This document shows, one piece after another, positions 1 through 9,167 of a DNA stretch of 64,000 nt; within the stretch, counting starts at the first letter, position 1, and every line of letters begins with the position of its first letter. This DNA comes from Pseudohongiella sp. GTDB taxonomy: Bacteria > Pseudomonadota > Gammaproteobacteria > Pseudomonadales > Pseudohongiellaceae. The stretch covers positions 124,001 to 188,000 of the forward strand of contig JAUSCD010000008.1 in assembly GCA_030651695.1 (NCBI GenBank). The letters are read 5' to 3'. A model generated the notes under the pieces. The model had not been told where the DNA came from, searched no databases, and worked only from the letters and a program-made list of their open reading frames with translations. Made by a program: the position numbers and the translations under genes.

Positions 1-777
1 TTGGCAAGCGCGTGAGATGCGCTGTAAAGTGCGCTGAAAAGATACCGACTGACCGGAGGCCTGCGATTCCAGCACTTCCACCGCTCCCATGACTACCGAC
101 AATGGCGTGCGCAATTCATGACTGGCAGCTACCGCAAAATATTTTTCGCGCTCAACAAAACGATCAAGACGCTCCAGATACAGATCAAAAGCGTGGGCAA
201 TACGCGCCACTTCATTGCCATAGGGGCCGGATGCCACACGCACCCCGCGTTGATCCGGTCGTATAGCAGAGAGTTTTTTCGTCAGCGCCTGCAACGGTGA
301 CAATACTGCCAGCGAGGCCCAGTACCCTGCAAAAATTGCGACTACCAACACCAATAGCACACCCGCTGCCAATAGCCGCAGCAGCCAGTGTTCCTGTTGC
401 TCCCACTCGGATATATCCTGACTGAGCACTACAGGTCCCGCCGCAGAGTAGCGCACCTCAACCTGAAAATATCGATCGGACACCCGGACACTGTGATGTG
501 AACCTTCAGACAATGAGGCAAACTGCGCTGGCATAGCCTCCAATCCCGGACCGTAATATAAATGCCAGTCGCTCAACAGACTGTCATCAAACTGAGCAGG
601 ACCGCCGGGTGATTCCATGATCAATGTGAGTTGATCGGACACCATATGCCCGAACGCCACCGCCTCAAGTCTGACTTTGATCTCCCAGATAACCCCCACA
701 AATAATGTGCTGATCACCGTTACCAGCAACACAATTGCCAGCATGACTCTTGCACGCAGACTCAACTGCCTGATCAT
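1..777 (-). CDS. Sensor histidine kinase, N-terminal part (cut by window edge)
   Basis: This is the first 259 codons of a membrane sensor kinase whose ATPase domain lies outside the window. Translating the minus strand from ATG at 777 gives a first membrane helix (about residues 10-32), a periplasmic loop of roughly 110 residues, a second helix (about 145-165), a HAMP-like linker and the phosphoacceptor box SHELRTPLS with His220. The start overlaps the stop of the response regulator gene by 4 bases (ATGA), so the two are translationally coupled. The pair diverges from a CzcCBA-type efflux operon, so it probably senses periplasmic metal ions and controls that operon, as CzcRS and CusRS do; that role is inferred from position. 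Confidence 0.88.
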   Translation of the reverse strand, partial: MIRQLSLRARVMLAIVLLVTVISTLFVGVIWEIKVRLEAVAFGHMVSDQLTLIMESPGGPAQFDDSLLSDWHLYYGPGLEAMPAQFASLSEGSHHSVRVSDRYFQVEVRYSAAGPVVLSQDISEWEQQEHWLLRLLAAGVLLVLVVAIFAGYWASLAVLSPLQALTKKLSAIRPDQRGVRVASGPYGNEVARIAHAFDLYLERLDRFVEREKYFAVAASHELRTPLSVVMGAVEVLESQASGQSVSFQRTLQRISRACQ

Positions 778-1484
778 CGGACTTCTCTCTGCGCGCACAA
801 GCGATAACCTATACCGTGTACGGTATGAATCAGTTTTTCGGAAAAAGGTTTGTCTACTATCATACGCAAGGCGTAAATGTGAGTACGCAGAATATCATTG
901 TCCGGAGGACTGTCGCCCCAGACATGCTGCTCCAGCTCCTCACGTGTCACCACTCTGTTCGAGTTACGCATCAGCGACTCCAGCAGACGACGCTGTACCG
1001 GGTTCAGCTCCAGCATCACACCCTGACGCTGAGCTTGGCGTTTGTCGGGCGTGTAAACCAGATCTTCCACCTCAAGTGCAGCCGCAGCTGAACGTTGCGA
1101 ACCGCGTTTGACCAGTGCCATCAGTCTGGCTTCCAGCTCCCTTATCGAGAACGGTTTCACCAGATAGTCATCTGCACCTGCTGCAAATCCCTCCAGCTTA
1201 TCGTCCAGCTGATCACGCGCAGTCAACATCAGTACCGGCGTGGTGACACCCCATTGCTGACGCAGCTGCTGGCACAGCTCTAAACCACTTATGCCGGGTA
1301 GCATTACATCCATCACTATGACATCAAATCCTGCTGCCCTTGTCTGGCTATTCAGATGAGCAGTAGCCAGCATAAGCCCAGCCGTACCGGTAGCGGCAAA
1401 GTCTAGGGTGTGCCCGAGCGGCTCAAGGTAGTCCGCTATATTGGCAGCGATATCGCGATTATCTTCTATCACCAGAATATTCAT
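774..1484 (-). CDS. OmpR/PhoB-family response regulator
   Basis: A 236-residue transcriptional regulator with an N-terminal receiver domain (acidic pair in VIEDN, phosphoacceptor Asp59 in VIVMDVMLPG, conserved Lys in DYLVKPF) and a C-terminal winged helix (RNSNRVVTREELEQHVWG and the end VHGIGYRL). I chose ATG at 1484 over the in-frame GTG at 1499 because the receiver fold starts at MNILVIEDN and GAGGTGG lies 11 bases upstream. It is co-transcribed with the kinase and diverges from the metal efflux operon, its likely target. About 200 bases separate the two divergent starts and should hold the promoters. Confidence 0.92.
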   Translation of the reverse strand: MNILVIEDNRDIAANIADYLEPLGHTLDFAATGTAGLMLATAHLNSQTRAAGFDVIVMDVMLPGISGLELCQQLRQQWGVTTPVLMLTARDQLDDKLEGFAAGADDYLVKPFSIRELEARLMALVKRGSQRSAAAALEVEDLVYTPDKRQAQRQGVMLELNPVQRRLLESLMRNSNRVVTREELEQHVWGDSPPDNDILRTHIYALRMIVDKPFSEKLIHTVHGIGYRLCAQREVR

Positions 1485-1687
1485 ATAACCCAATTCCACC
1501 TCAGGTTGCCAGACCCAGTATGGACGGCGTTATGCAAAAATTTTGTCAACAGACATAACAGTACCCCAGCATGGCCGACTCAACCGGCGAATTGCGTTAT
1601 TTAACTCATGGTGCCGGCTTTTCGACAAAATTTCGACATCTTAAAACCTATTCTTGTCGCCTGATGACGTCTTTGGAGAAACTGAAC

Positions 1688-2956
1688 GTGACTGGGCGAT
1701 TTTACAAACTGCATTGCCTGACGCTGGCTCTGGCGACAGCACTGTCCTGTAGTCAATCCACCTTGCGGGCGGCTGAACATCCGCCGGAGCATCCACCTTT
1801 GCAAAAAAGTTCCGGCATTCACTTTGCTGACGCATTTGAGGAAGCACTGAAACAGGCTCCGGAAGATCTGCTCAGACATTCTGCCCGCAATCAGGCAGAC
1901 AGCGTTGCATCTGTGGCTGAACGCTGGATTGTAGGCACACCTGCCTGGCAAACCTCTGTCATTGATGACCGGCTGCGGAGCGATCGCGGACAGCGAGAAC
2001 TGGAAAGCGGTCTTACGGTTAATCTGTGGCGACCAGGTGAACGCCGTAACGCCCGCGCTCGCGGCACAGCCTATGAACAGCGTAGTACCGCCTTGCAAAA
2101 TTACCTACGGTGGCTGGTTGCCGGCCGTGTGCGCAGCAATCTGGCCGAACTTGAGCTGGCTGATCTGCAGCTGGCAGCCGCCCGCCAGGCACAACAGGAT
2201 GCCATGCAGTTGCTTGAAACTACACGCCGCCTGCAAAGCGCCGGTGCAGCATCTGCCCTGGATGTGCTTCAGGCTGAAAGTCTTTGGCTTCAACACGGAC
2301 GTCTGGTGCTCCGCGCGAGTGCGGCGCAGGTCGATGCTGAACGCACGTGGCAAGTGCTGACCGGACTCCCGGTTCGCCCTGCTGATGCCCACCAGGAAAC
2401 ACGAGCAACGCAGGAAGATATTCAGCCTGATCATCCGCTGCTGGCATTGCGCCAGAGTGAAATCATAATCAGCGAAAGCAATATCGCTGAAGCCGAGCGT
2501 CATGCCAAAGGCAGCCCGAGCGTGAGCCTGGGTGTGCGTCGTGAACGGGGTGACTGGCAACAGAATTACATGGAAAGTGTTGGCGTCAGTGTGTCGATTC
2601 CCATAACCAATCGTGCGGTAGTTGCAGCCGGCAGCACGGATGCACGGGCGGCCAGAACTGACACTGAACTCGCCAGACTGCAGGACTTGCGCGCATTAAC
2701 AGCGCAGCTACACGAGGTGGAGCATGAGCTGTTCACACTTGAGCAGGCGCTTCCGTTGACTGAGCGCCAGAATGCAGTCAGTAAACAACAGTGGCAGATG
2801 GCACAAACAGCATTTGCTGTTGGCGAAACCGATCTCACACACGTCATCATGGCCATGCAGCGTGTGCAGGAAAGTGCCCTTGAACATCAGCTGCAGCTGC
2901 AGCGCCAGCAACATCTGATTTCCGAATACAACCAGATTATTGGAGTACTGCCATGA
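1688..2956 (+). CDS. CzcC/TolC-like outer-membrane efflux protein
   Basis: The outer-membrane channel of a tripartite metal efflux pump. The protein has the two long helical repeats of the OEP/TolC family, rich in Ala, Gln, Leu and Glu (for example LAELELADLQLAAARQAQ), and ends close to the adaptor start with a 4-base overlap. I prefer the GTG at 1688: GGAGA lies about 9 bases upstream and the resulting N-terminus is a plausible signal peptide (basic start, hydrophobic LTLALATALSC). An in-frame ATG at 1664 and an earlier start at 1571 add residues that do not look like a signal. Length is about 422 residues, normal for CzcC. First gene of the efflux operon. Confidence 0.87.
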   Translation: MTGRFYKLHCLTLALATALSCSQSTLRAAEHPPEHPPLQKSSGIHFADAFEEALKQAPEDLLRHSARNQADSVASVAERWIVGTPAWQTSVIDDRLRSDRGQRELESGLTVNLWRPGERRNARARGTAYEQRSTALQNYLRWLVAGRVRSNLAELELADLQLAAARQAQQDAMQLLETTRRLQSAGAASALDVLQAESLWLQHGRLVLRASAAQVDAERTWQVLTGLPVRPADAHQETRATQEDIQPDHPLLALRQSEIIISESNIAEAERHAKGSPSVSLGVRRERGDWQQNYMESVGVSVSIPITNRAVVAAGSTDARAARTDTELARLQDLRALTAQLHEVEHELFTLEQALPLTERQNAVSKQQWQMAQTAFAVGETDLTHVIMAMQRVQESALEHQLQLQRQQHLISEYNQIIGVLP

Positions 2957-4065
2957 AGATTCTAAAACCGCTGGTGCTGGCCGTGATGATGCCCATTGTG
3001 ATCACTCCTGCCACTCTGGGCAATCTGGCACAGGCACAAGAATCAATCACACTGACGACCGATGATCTGCAACGGATGGCGATTATATTTGCCCCTGTTC
3101 AGGCAGTTGCCGACAGTGATGGCGACAGGGTGCCGGCCACGGTGATCACCCCGCCGGATGTGTCGGGCACGCTTAATGCGATGTTTGAAGGCCAACTGCA
3201 GAGCTGGCATGTGGAAACCGGCGCCGAGGTCAGCGCGGGTCAGTTGCTTGCTACCCTGCGCAGTGAAGATCTGCTGGCAGCTCAGCAGATTTTTATGGAC
3301 GCTGCGATTGCCCAGAGCCACGCCGATGCTGCGCTGGCGCGCGATCAGCGCCTGTTCGATGAAGGCATTATTTCTGAACAACGTTTGCAAGTCAGCAACC
3401 GAGACCGGCAGCTGACGGCTGTCGCTGAATCCAGTGCGCGTCGCCGACTTGTTTCAGCAGGCTTCGACACCAATGACCTGAACCAGTTGAAAAGCGGCAA
3501 CATCACACTTGGACAGTATCAAATAAGGGCACCCCGCGCGGGAATTATCACCCAGCGGCTTGTACAGGCTGGCGCAAAAGTCAGTGACGGTGATGCTCTG
3601 CTGGCAATGCGCGACGACAACCAGCTCTGGATCAGCGCCCGTATACCTGCGCGTCTCACTGTCAGCCTGCGCACAGGCAGCAGCCTGACGATGGCAGACA
3701 GTGCGGCAACAATCACGTTACGGCAGCTTGACAGACAAATTGATAGTGCCAGCCAGACTGTGGGCATTCTGGCTGAATTCGATGCTGGCAGCGATGCGGC
3801 CGTGCTGCCGGGGCAGATTTTGACTCTGATTCTGCCGCCGGCAGAACGAGGGGTGCGCGTGCCGGCTGATGCAGTTGTGCATGCTGGTGAAGAAACCACC
3901 GTCTATGTGCGCAATTCAAACGGGGCTGAAGCCAGAGTGCTGCAACTGACGCCATCAGGTCGTCATTACATTTCGACAGAAGGTCTGCGCGCTGGCGAAG
4001 AAGTGGTAGTTCAGGGTGCTGCTGTACTTAAAGGCATACAGATGGGACTGGGGGGAACAGAATAA
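2953..4065 (+). CDS. Efflux RND periplasmic adaptor subunit (CzcB/CusB type)
   Basis: A 370-residue membrane-fusion protein joining the inner-membrane RND pump to the outer-membrane channel. It has a Sec signal (MKILKPLVLAVMMPIVIT... to AQAQ), a biotinyl-lipoyl-like half (WHVETGAEVSAGQLLATL), a short helical hairpin, the second lipoyl half (APRAGIITQRLVQAGAKV) and a beta-barrel/membrane-proximal C-terminus (GVRVPADAVV). Overlaps the stop of the channel gene by ATGA, and its own stop shares a base with the pump start (TAATG). No His/Met-rich N-terminal metal-binding extension is visible, so the metal cannot be read from this subunit. Confidence 0.92.
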   Translation: MKILKPLVLAVMMPIVITPATLGNLAQAQESITLTTDDLQRMAIIFAPVQAVADSDGDRVPATVITPPDVSGTLNAMFEGQLQSWHVETGAEVSAGQLLATLRSEDLLAAQQIFMDAAIAQSHADAALARDQRLFDEGIISEQRLQVSNRDRQLTAVAESSARRRLVSAGFDTNDLNQLKSGNITLGQYQIRAPRAGIITQRLVQAGAKVSDGDALLAMRDDNQLWISARIPARLTVSLRTGSSLTMADSAATITLRQLDRQIDSASQTVGILAEFDAGSDAAVLPGQILTLILPPAERGVRVPADAVVHAGEETTVYVRNSNGAEARVLQLTPSGRHYISTEGLRAGEEVVVQGAAVLKGIQMGLGGTE

Positions 4066-7000
4066 TGCTGGCGAAACTGGTTCAGCTTTCTCTCAGCCAA
4101 CGGTTGCTGACCGGCCTGTTGGCCCTGCTACTGGCAGGCTTTGGCACGCGCGCGCTGCTGCAGCTGCCCATTGATGCTTTTCCGGATATCTCACCCACGC
4201 AGGTGAAAATCATCATCAAGGCACCCGGCATGACACCCGAGGAAGTCGAGTCCCTGATCACCCAGCCTATTGAAGTTGAGCTGTTAGGTATACCACGCAA
4301 AACCATACTGCGGTCCATTTCCAAGTATGCGCTGAGCTCAATCACACTGGATTTTGAAGAAGGCACTGATATTTACTGGGCGCGCCAGCAGGTCAGCGAA
4401 CGCATCACAAATGTCTGGGAAAATCTGCCCGGTGATATTAGTGGCGGGCTGGCGCCAATGAGCACTCCTTTGGGTGACATGTTTATGTTCACCATCGAAA
4501 GCGACACGCTGACACTGGAACAGAAGCGTTATCTGGTGGACTGGGTCATACGCCCGGCCCTGCGCACCGTGCCCGGTGTGGCGGACGTAAACGCACTCGG
4601 TGGTTTTGTGCGCACCTATGAAGTGACACCCGATACTGCTGCCATGGCCCAGCTTAATGTCGACACTGACGCCTTGATTGAAGCACTGGAACTGAACAAT
4701 AAAAATGACGGAGCAGGCCGCATCAATCAGGGTGAAGAAGCCATGCTGATCCGGGTGGCTGGTGCCATTGGTCAGATATCGGATATCGGAAACATTCAGG
4801 TCAGCACTGCCAATGGCTCTCATGTGCCATTGGCACAGATTGCAAGCGTCGGCATTGGGTCGCTGGAACGTTATGGCTCAGTGACTGCAGACGGAAACTC
4901 GGAAGCGGTACAGGCACTGATCATTGGTCTGGCTGGCGCTAACGCACGCGAAGTGGTCACTGGTGTCAAAAACAAACTGGCTGACATTGAAGCCACCTTG
5001 CCGGCGGGCACACACACGGATATTTTTTATGACCGAAGTGTATTGATAGAAGGTGCTGTCAACACAGTTTCCATGGCGCTGATTGAGGCTGTGGTGCTGG
5101 TAATTGTGCTACTGGTGTTATTCCTCGGCAATATACGTGCTGCGATCACCGCAGCCCTGATTCTGCCGCTATCGGCATTGGTAACATTTTTGCTGATGAA
5201 CAGCATGTCCATGAGTGCAAATCTGATGAGCCTCGGTGGCTTGGTGATAGCCATCGGCATGCTGGTGGATTCCGCCATAGTGGTGGTGGAAAATATCGTG
5301 TCGTCCATGAGCCGTCACAGAAAAAGCACCCGATTGCCACGTCTTCATATTATTTACCGCGCAGTCAAGGATGTTGCTGCACCAGTGACCGCAGGCATTC
5401 TGATTATTATTATTGTGTTCCTGCCCTTACTCACTCTGGAAGGTCTGGAAGGCAAGCTGTTCGGCCCGGTAACCATGACTATTGTATTCGCATTGATTGG
5501 CTCTTTGGTGTTGTCACTGACCGTGATACCGGTGATAGCATCCTTCCTGATCAAGGCTGAAGGCCACGAGGAGCCTTGGCTGGCCAGAAACCTGCTCAAA
5601 ATCTATCAACCGCTTTTAGTCAAGGCGCTTGCCAGACCCATCTATGTATTGGCGGTGGCCGCCGGCTTGCTCGCTGTAACTGTGGCGATATACCCTTTGG
5701 TTGGCAAAACCTTCATGCCTACGATGGATGAAGGCGACATCATCATTCAGCTGGAAATGATTCCCTCTGTCAATCTGGAAACCTCAACACATCTGGTGCA
5801 GCAAGTTGAAAAGGAACTGATCAAACAGGTATCCGAAATTTTGCGCATAGTCTCGCGTACCGGTTCTGATGAAATTGGCCTGGACCCGATGGGTCTCAAC
5901 GAAACTGATATGTTTCTGCATCTGAAACCACATAACGAATGGGAAGTCAGAACCAAAGCAGAGTTGGAAACTCGACTGAGGTCAGTGATGGATCAGTTTG
6001 TTGGAATCAACTATGGCTTTACCATGCCGATTGATATGCGGATCTCAGAAATGCTTACCGGTTCGCGTGGCGATGTCGCCATCAAACTGTTCGGTCCGGA
6101 TATGGACGCACTCAATGCGCTTGCGCAGCGGATCTCCGACACAGTGTCAGGAGTGTCGGGTGCCATTGACACTACTGCCACTCTTAATGAAGGCGCCCAG
6201 TATCTTCAGGTCAGCATTGACCGGCAGCGTGCCGGCCAGTTCGGTATCAACGCGGATCAGTTGCAACGACGACTGCGTGCGGAAATTGAAGGTCTGCAGA
6301 CAGGCACCGTGATCGAAGACGGTGCGCGTATTGCATTGATGATACGCTTTGACAAAGTGCGCGGGGATGGCCTGGCCCTGATGAATAGTAACCTGATCAA
6401 TCTGCCCGGTGGCGGTTTTGTATCATTGGCAGATCTTGCTGATATCCGGCGCATCGAAGGCCCGGTTGCGATCAACCGCGAAAACGGTCAACGCTTTGCA
6501 GTCATACGCACCAATGTTGAAGGCAGGGACCTGGTAGGTTTCGTCGATGAAGCGCGTAGCAGAATAGCTGAACAGATTGAACTGCCTTCAGGGTACACAC
6601 TGGAATGGGGTGGTGAGTTTGAAAACCAACAGCGGGCCGCGGCAAGACTCAGTCTGGTGATACCGGTGGCGTTGTTGTTGATAGCACTGGTTTTGTTCAT
6701 GACATTCCATTCCATTAAACAAACGCTGATTATTTTGTCCAACATCCCTTTTGCCATGACCGGGGGCTTGATTGCACTGTGGCTGACCGGTGAGTTTTTG
6801 TCAGTACCGGCCTCGGTAGGTTTTATAGCACTACTCGGGGTAGCGGTACTCAACGGTGTTGTGATGATGTCTCACTTTAATCAACTGGCGGAGAAAGGTC
6901 TGGACATTGCCCATGTGGTGCAGGAAGGCTCGATGCGGCGGCTGCGCCCGGTAATGATGACAGCAACTATTTGCGCCATTGGCCTGATGCCACTACTACT

Positions 7001-7172
7001 GGCTACAGGACCGGGCTCGGAAATACAGAAACCGCTGGCAATTGTGGTGATTGGCGGCTTGATCAGCTCAACTTTGTTGACATTGTTTCTACTACCCATT
7101 ACCTATCGACGATTCCATCAACCGGTACAACACTCCAGCCATCCAACCGCGATAGAAACAGGAACTCATTAA
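4065..7172 (+). CDS. Heavy-metal efflux RND transporter (CzcA/CusA family)
   Basis: A 1035-residue proton-driven inner-membrane pump with the full RND layout: first helix near residues 10-28, a large periplasmic loop, helices 2-6, a second helix set and loop, and helices 8-12. DAFPDISPTQVKI and APGMTPEEVESLIT near the N-terminus are typical of the heavy-metal efflux branch. The helix-4 segment IAIGMLVDSAIVVVEN has the Asp used in proton relay but is not an exact match to the classical CzcA (DFG...DGAV) or CusA (IAIGAMVDAAIVMIEN) signatures as I know them, so I leave the substrate open. Start and stop codons overlap both neighbours, showing tight coupling. Confidence 0.93.
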   Translation: MLAKLVQLSLSQRLLTGLLALLLAGFGTRALLQLPIDAFPDISPTQVKIIIKAPGMTPEEVESLITQPIEVELLGIPRKTILRSISKYALSSITLDFEEGTDIYWARQQVSERITNVWENLPGDISGGLAPMSTPLGDMFMFTIESDTLTLEQKRYLVDWVIRPALRTVPGVADVNALGGFVRTYEVTPDTAAMAQLNVDTDALIEALELNNKNDGAGRINQGEEAMLIRVAGAIGQISDIGNIQVSTANGSHVPLAQIASVGIGSLERYGSVTADGNSEAVQALIIGLAGANAREVVTGVKNKLADIEATLPAGTHTDIFYDRSVLIEGAVNTVSMALIEAVVLVIVLLVLFLGNIRAAITAALILPLSALVTFLLMNSMSMSANLMSLGGLVIAIGMLVDSAIVVVENIVSSMSRHRKSTRLPRLHIIYRAVKDVAAPVTAGILIIIIVFLPLLTLEGLEGKLFGPVTMTIVFALIGSLVLSLTVIPVIASFLIKAEGHEEPWLARNLLKIYQPLLVKALARPIYVLAVAAGLLAVTVAIYPLVGKTFMPTMDEGDIIIQLEMIPSVNLETSTHLVQQVEKELIKQVSEILRIVSRTGSDEIGLDPMGLNETDMFLHLKPHNEWEVRTKAELETRLRSVMDQFVGINYGFTMPIDMRISEMLTGSRGDVAIKLFGPDMDALNALAQRISDTVSGVSGAIDTTATLNEGAQYLQVSIDRQRAGQFGINADQLQRRLRAEIEGLQTGTVIEDGARIALMIRFDKVRGDGLALMNSNLINLPGGGFVSLADLADIRRIEGPVAINRENGQRFAVIRTNVEGRDLVGFVDEARSRIAEQIELPSGYTLEWGGEFENQQRAAARLSLVIPVALLLIALVLFMTFHSIKQTLIILSNIPFAMTGGLIALWLTGEFLSVPASVGFIALLGVAVLNGVVMMSHFNQLAEKGLDIAHVVQEGSMRRLRPVMMTATICAIGLMPLLLATGPGSEIQKPLAIVVIGGLISSTLLTLFLLPITYRRFHQPVQHSSHPTAIETGTH

Positions 7173-7462
7173 TGAAAACCATGCTGATGCTGAGCACCTC
7201 CCCGGCACTCGAAGAGGACATGGTGGATTATTTACTCGAGCACCCGGGTGTAGACGGGTTCACGTCTCTGGCTGCTTATGGACATGGTAGCGCCCTCTAC
7301 ATGTCGGTGACTGAGCAGGTGGCAGGCAGACGCAAACGTATACAGTTCCAGATCATCCTGGAGACCGACGAGGTGGAGTCTGTCACCAGCCAACTCGCTG
7401 ATCGGGTAGGCCAGGACATTGTGTACTGGCAAGTGCCGGTATCAGGACTGGGCAGAACCTGA
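7172..7462 (+). CDS. DUF3240 family protein
   Basis: A 96-residue cytosolic protein (MKTMLMLSTSPALEEDMVDY) that begins within the stop of the RND pump gene and closes the operon. Length and opening fit the DUF3240 family, small PII-like-fold proteins repeatedly found at the end of CzcCBA-type operons; the biochemical role is unknown to me. I see no signal peptide or obvious metal-binding cluster. It ends 27 bases before the convergent serine hydrolase stop. Family assignment rests on recall of size, sequence style and context. Confidence 0.8.
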   Translation: MKTMLMLSTSPALEEDMVDYLLEHPGVDGFTSLAAYGHGSALYMSVTEQVAGRRKRIQFQIILETDEVESVTSQLADRVGQDIVYWQVPVSGLGRT

Positions 7463-7489
7463 TACCGAACCACTCAATGCTGATCCGGT

Positions 7490-8794
7490 CTATTCCAGCG
7501 CTTCGTAAACCATAGTCTTGAAGCGTTCACGAAAGCCATTACCACCGGCCGGTGAGACCTGCGCCATGATGATGGTGATCATATTTTCATGCGGGTCTAT
7601 CCAGAAGCGCGTACCCGCAGACCCGTCCCACCAATATTCGCCTTCATTGACCTTGTGATTATAAGTAGCGGGGTCAAGTGCCACAGCAAAACCACCCAGA
7701 CTCCAGCCCGAACCCGCCCAGTAACCGTTGCTGCCGATTGGCATCAATGCGTCAGGCACGGCATTTTCTGCCGCCTGACGCACACCCTCTTCACTCAGCA
7801 CACGCTGCCCGCCTGCCATACCATTGTCCAGAAACAGCTGCGAGAAGCGCAGGAAATCGGCAGTTGACGACACCAAACCTACACCACTGCTTTTTAAGGC
7901 ACGCTCTTCTGTAACCGGGATGGTTTCCATTTCGTGTGGCCGTAATTGGCCGTCCGCGCCCGGGCGATAGACCGTGGCCAGACGTTCACGACGACTTTCG
8001 TCAACAAAAAATACAGTGTCCGTCATACCCAGTGGCTCAAATATTTCCTGCTCATAAAAGCTCAGAACATCCTGACCAGAGACGACCTCGATTATGCGAC
8101 CCAGTATCTCTGAATGCATGCCGTAGCGGTAAACTGTACCGGGGTCTTCGAACAAAGGCAGTGCCGCGACATTATTTACCACCTGTTCCAGAGTCTGGTC
8201 GTAACCATGCACGGCATTGGCGCGGTAAAAAGCGCTGTTGCGATCACCTATGCCCGAGGTATGGGTGAGCAATTGTGCAATAGTGATGTCACCATTACGG
8301 TCGCGAACTTCTTGCACATCGGTATTGTTCGAATCCTGAAAAACTTTTTGTGCTGCAAATTGCGGCAGGTACTTTTGCACAGGATCATTGACGCTCAGCA
8401 GTCCCTGGTCCTGAAGAATCAGAATACCCAGCGCAGTAACAGGCCGCGTCATTGAGTAGGTGCGAAACAGCGCATCTGCAGTCATAGGCTGTTGCGATTC
8501 AATGTGTTTGTAGCCTAGCGCCTGAGAGTAGACCAGCTTGCCGTCCTTCATCACGGCTGCCACAACGCCCGGAACATCGCCGGCATCAATCTGAGCCTGC
8601 AGGGCTGCTGTTACGGCGCCCAGTGCGGCCGCTGACAAGCCGACGGATGCCGCACTGGCCGTTTCAAATCCTGGCAGCTCTGCTGACTGGGCAATCACAT
8701 GCGCCGGCAAAGCCAGCGTCGCGGCAGCAAGGCTGCATACCAGCAGGCAGTGGCGATTAAATTGCAGAAATTCAGCTATACCGGTATGTCTCAT
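7490..8794 (-). CDS. Exported beta-lactamase-fold serine hydrolase
   Basis: A 434-residue protein of the class C beta-lactamase/DD-peptidase superfamily (COG1680-like, esterase rather than true beta-lactamase). It has a signal peptide ending about ALPAHVIAQ, the nucleophile segment FRTYSMTRPVTALG, the second motif VYRYGMHSEILGRIIEVVSG with Tyr224, and a C-terminal WDGSAGTRFWIDP block typical of the group. The family SxxK motif appears as S114-M-T-R117, so the general-base Lys is replaced by Arg. GGAG lies about 8 bases before the ATG at 8794. Convergent with the efflux operon; substrate unknown. Confidence 0.9.
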   Translation of the reverse strand: MRHTGIAEFLQFNRHCLLVCSLAAATLALPAHVIAQSAELPGFETASAASVGLSAAALGAVTAALQAQIDAGDVPGVVAAVMKDGKLVYSQALGYKHIESQQPMTADALFRTYSMTRPVTALGILILQDQGLLSVNDPVQKYLPQFAAQKVFQDSNNTDVQEVRDRNGDITIAQLLTHTSGIGDRNSAFYRANAVHGYDQTLEQVVNNVAALPLFEDPGTVYRYGMHSEILGRIIEVVSGQDVLSFYEQEIFEPLGMTDTVFFVDESRRERLATVYRPGADGQLRPHEMETIPVTEERALKSSGVGLVSSTADFLRFSQLFLDNGMAGGQRVLSEEGVRQAAENAVPDALMPIGSNGYWAGSGWSLGGFAVALDPATYNHKVNEGEYWWDGSAGTRFWIDPHENMITIIMAQVSPAGGNGFRERFKTMVYEALE

Positions 8795-8894
8795 TTTTAT
8801 GCTCCATCTAAGGCCACGACGTTACTGCTGTGCATCATGGGCTTTTTAATACGTGGTCACTCAAGGGCTGACCTTCATAGTCAGAGCATCAAGC

Positions 8895-9167
8895 TTACCC
8901 GCCGCTGAGCGCACCTACAATCTGAACTCTGTCATTGTCGGAAATAACTGCGTCCAATGTATGCACCATGCATTCCCCGACGAACATGGCAATATGGCGC
9001 CGGATAGCCCCCTGTTCGTCGACCAGCCTGAATCTTATGCCCGGGAAACGCTGTTCGAGCTGCCACATAAGATCAGCAAGCGTACACAGGCCGCCGGCAG
9101 CAAACTCCTGTTCGCGCTCGCCCCGGGTGTAGGAATCAACCTGGGTTGGCAACACCACCCGGATCAT
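8895..9167 (-). CDS. MoaD/ThiS-like small sulfur-carrier protein
   Basis: A 90-residue ubiquitin-fold protein (MIRVVLPTQVDSYTR) with central LADLMWQLEQRFPGI and a C-terminus ending GALSGG. The terminal Gly-Gly is the feature that lets MoaD/ThiS-type carriers be adenylated and thiocarboxylated. Its start overlaps the stop of the upstream propeller gene by 4 bases (ATGA), so the two are translated together. No moaE, moeB or thi gene is nearby, so a role in molybdopterin or thiamine synthesis is not supported by context. Confidence 0.82.
   Translation of the reverse strand: MIRVVLPTQVDSYTRGEREQEFAAGGLCTLADLMWQLEQRFPGIRFRLVDEQGAIRRHIAMFVGECMVHTLDAVISDNDRVQIVGALSGG

Noticed and set aside
4338-4823. 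A 161-codon minus-strand frame within the RND pump gene
   Set aside because: It lies wholly antisense to a well-supported transporter and has no family features.
7490-8794. Annotating the serine hydrolase as an antibiotic-resistance beta-lactamase
   Set aside because: The motifs fit the broad esterase/peptidase group, not AmpC, and the general-base Lys is missing.
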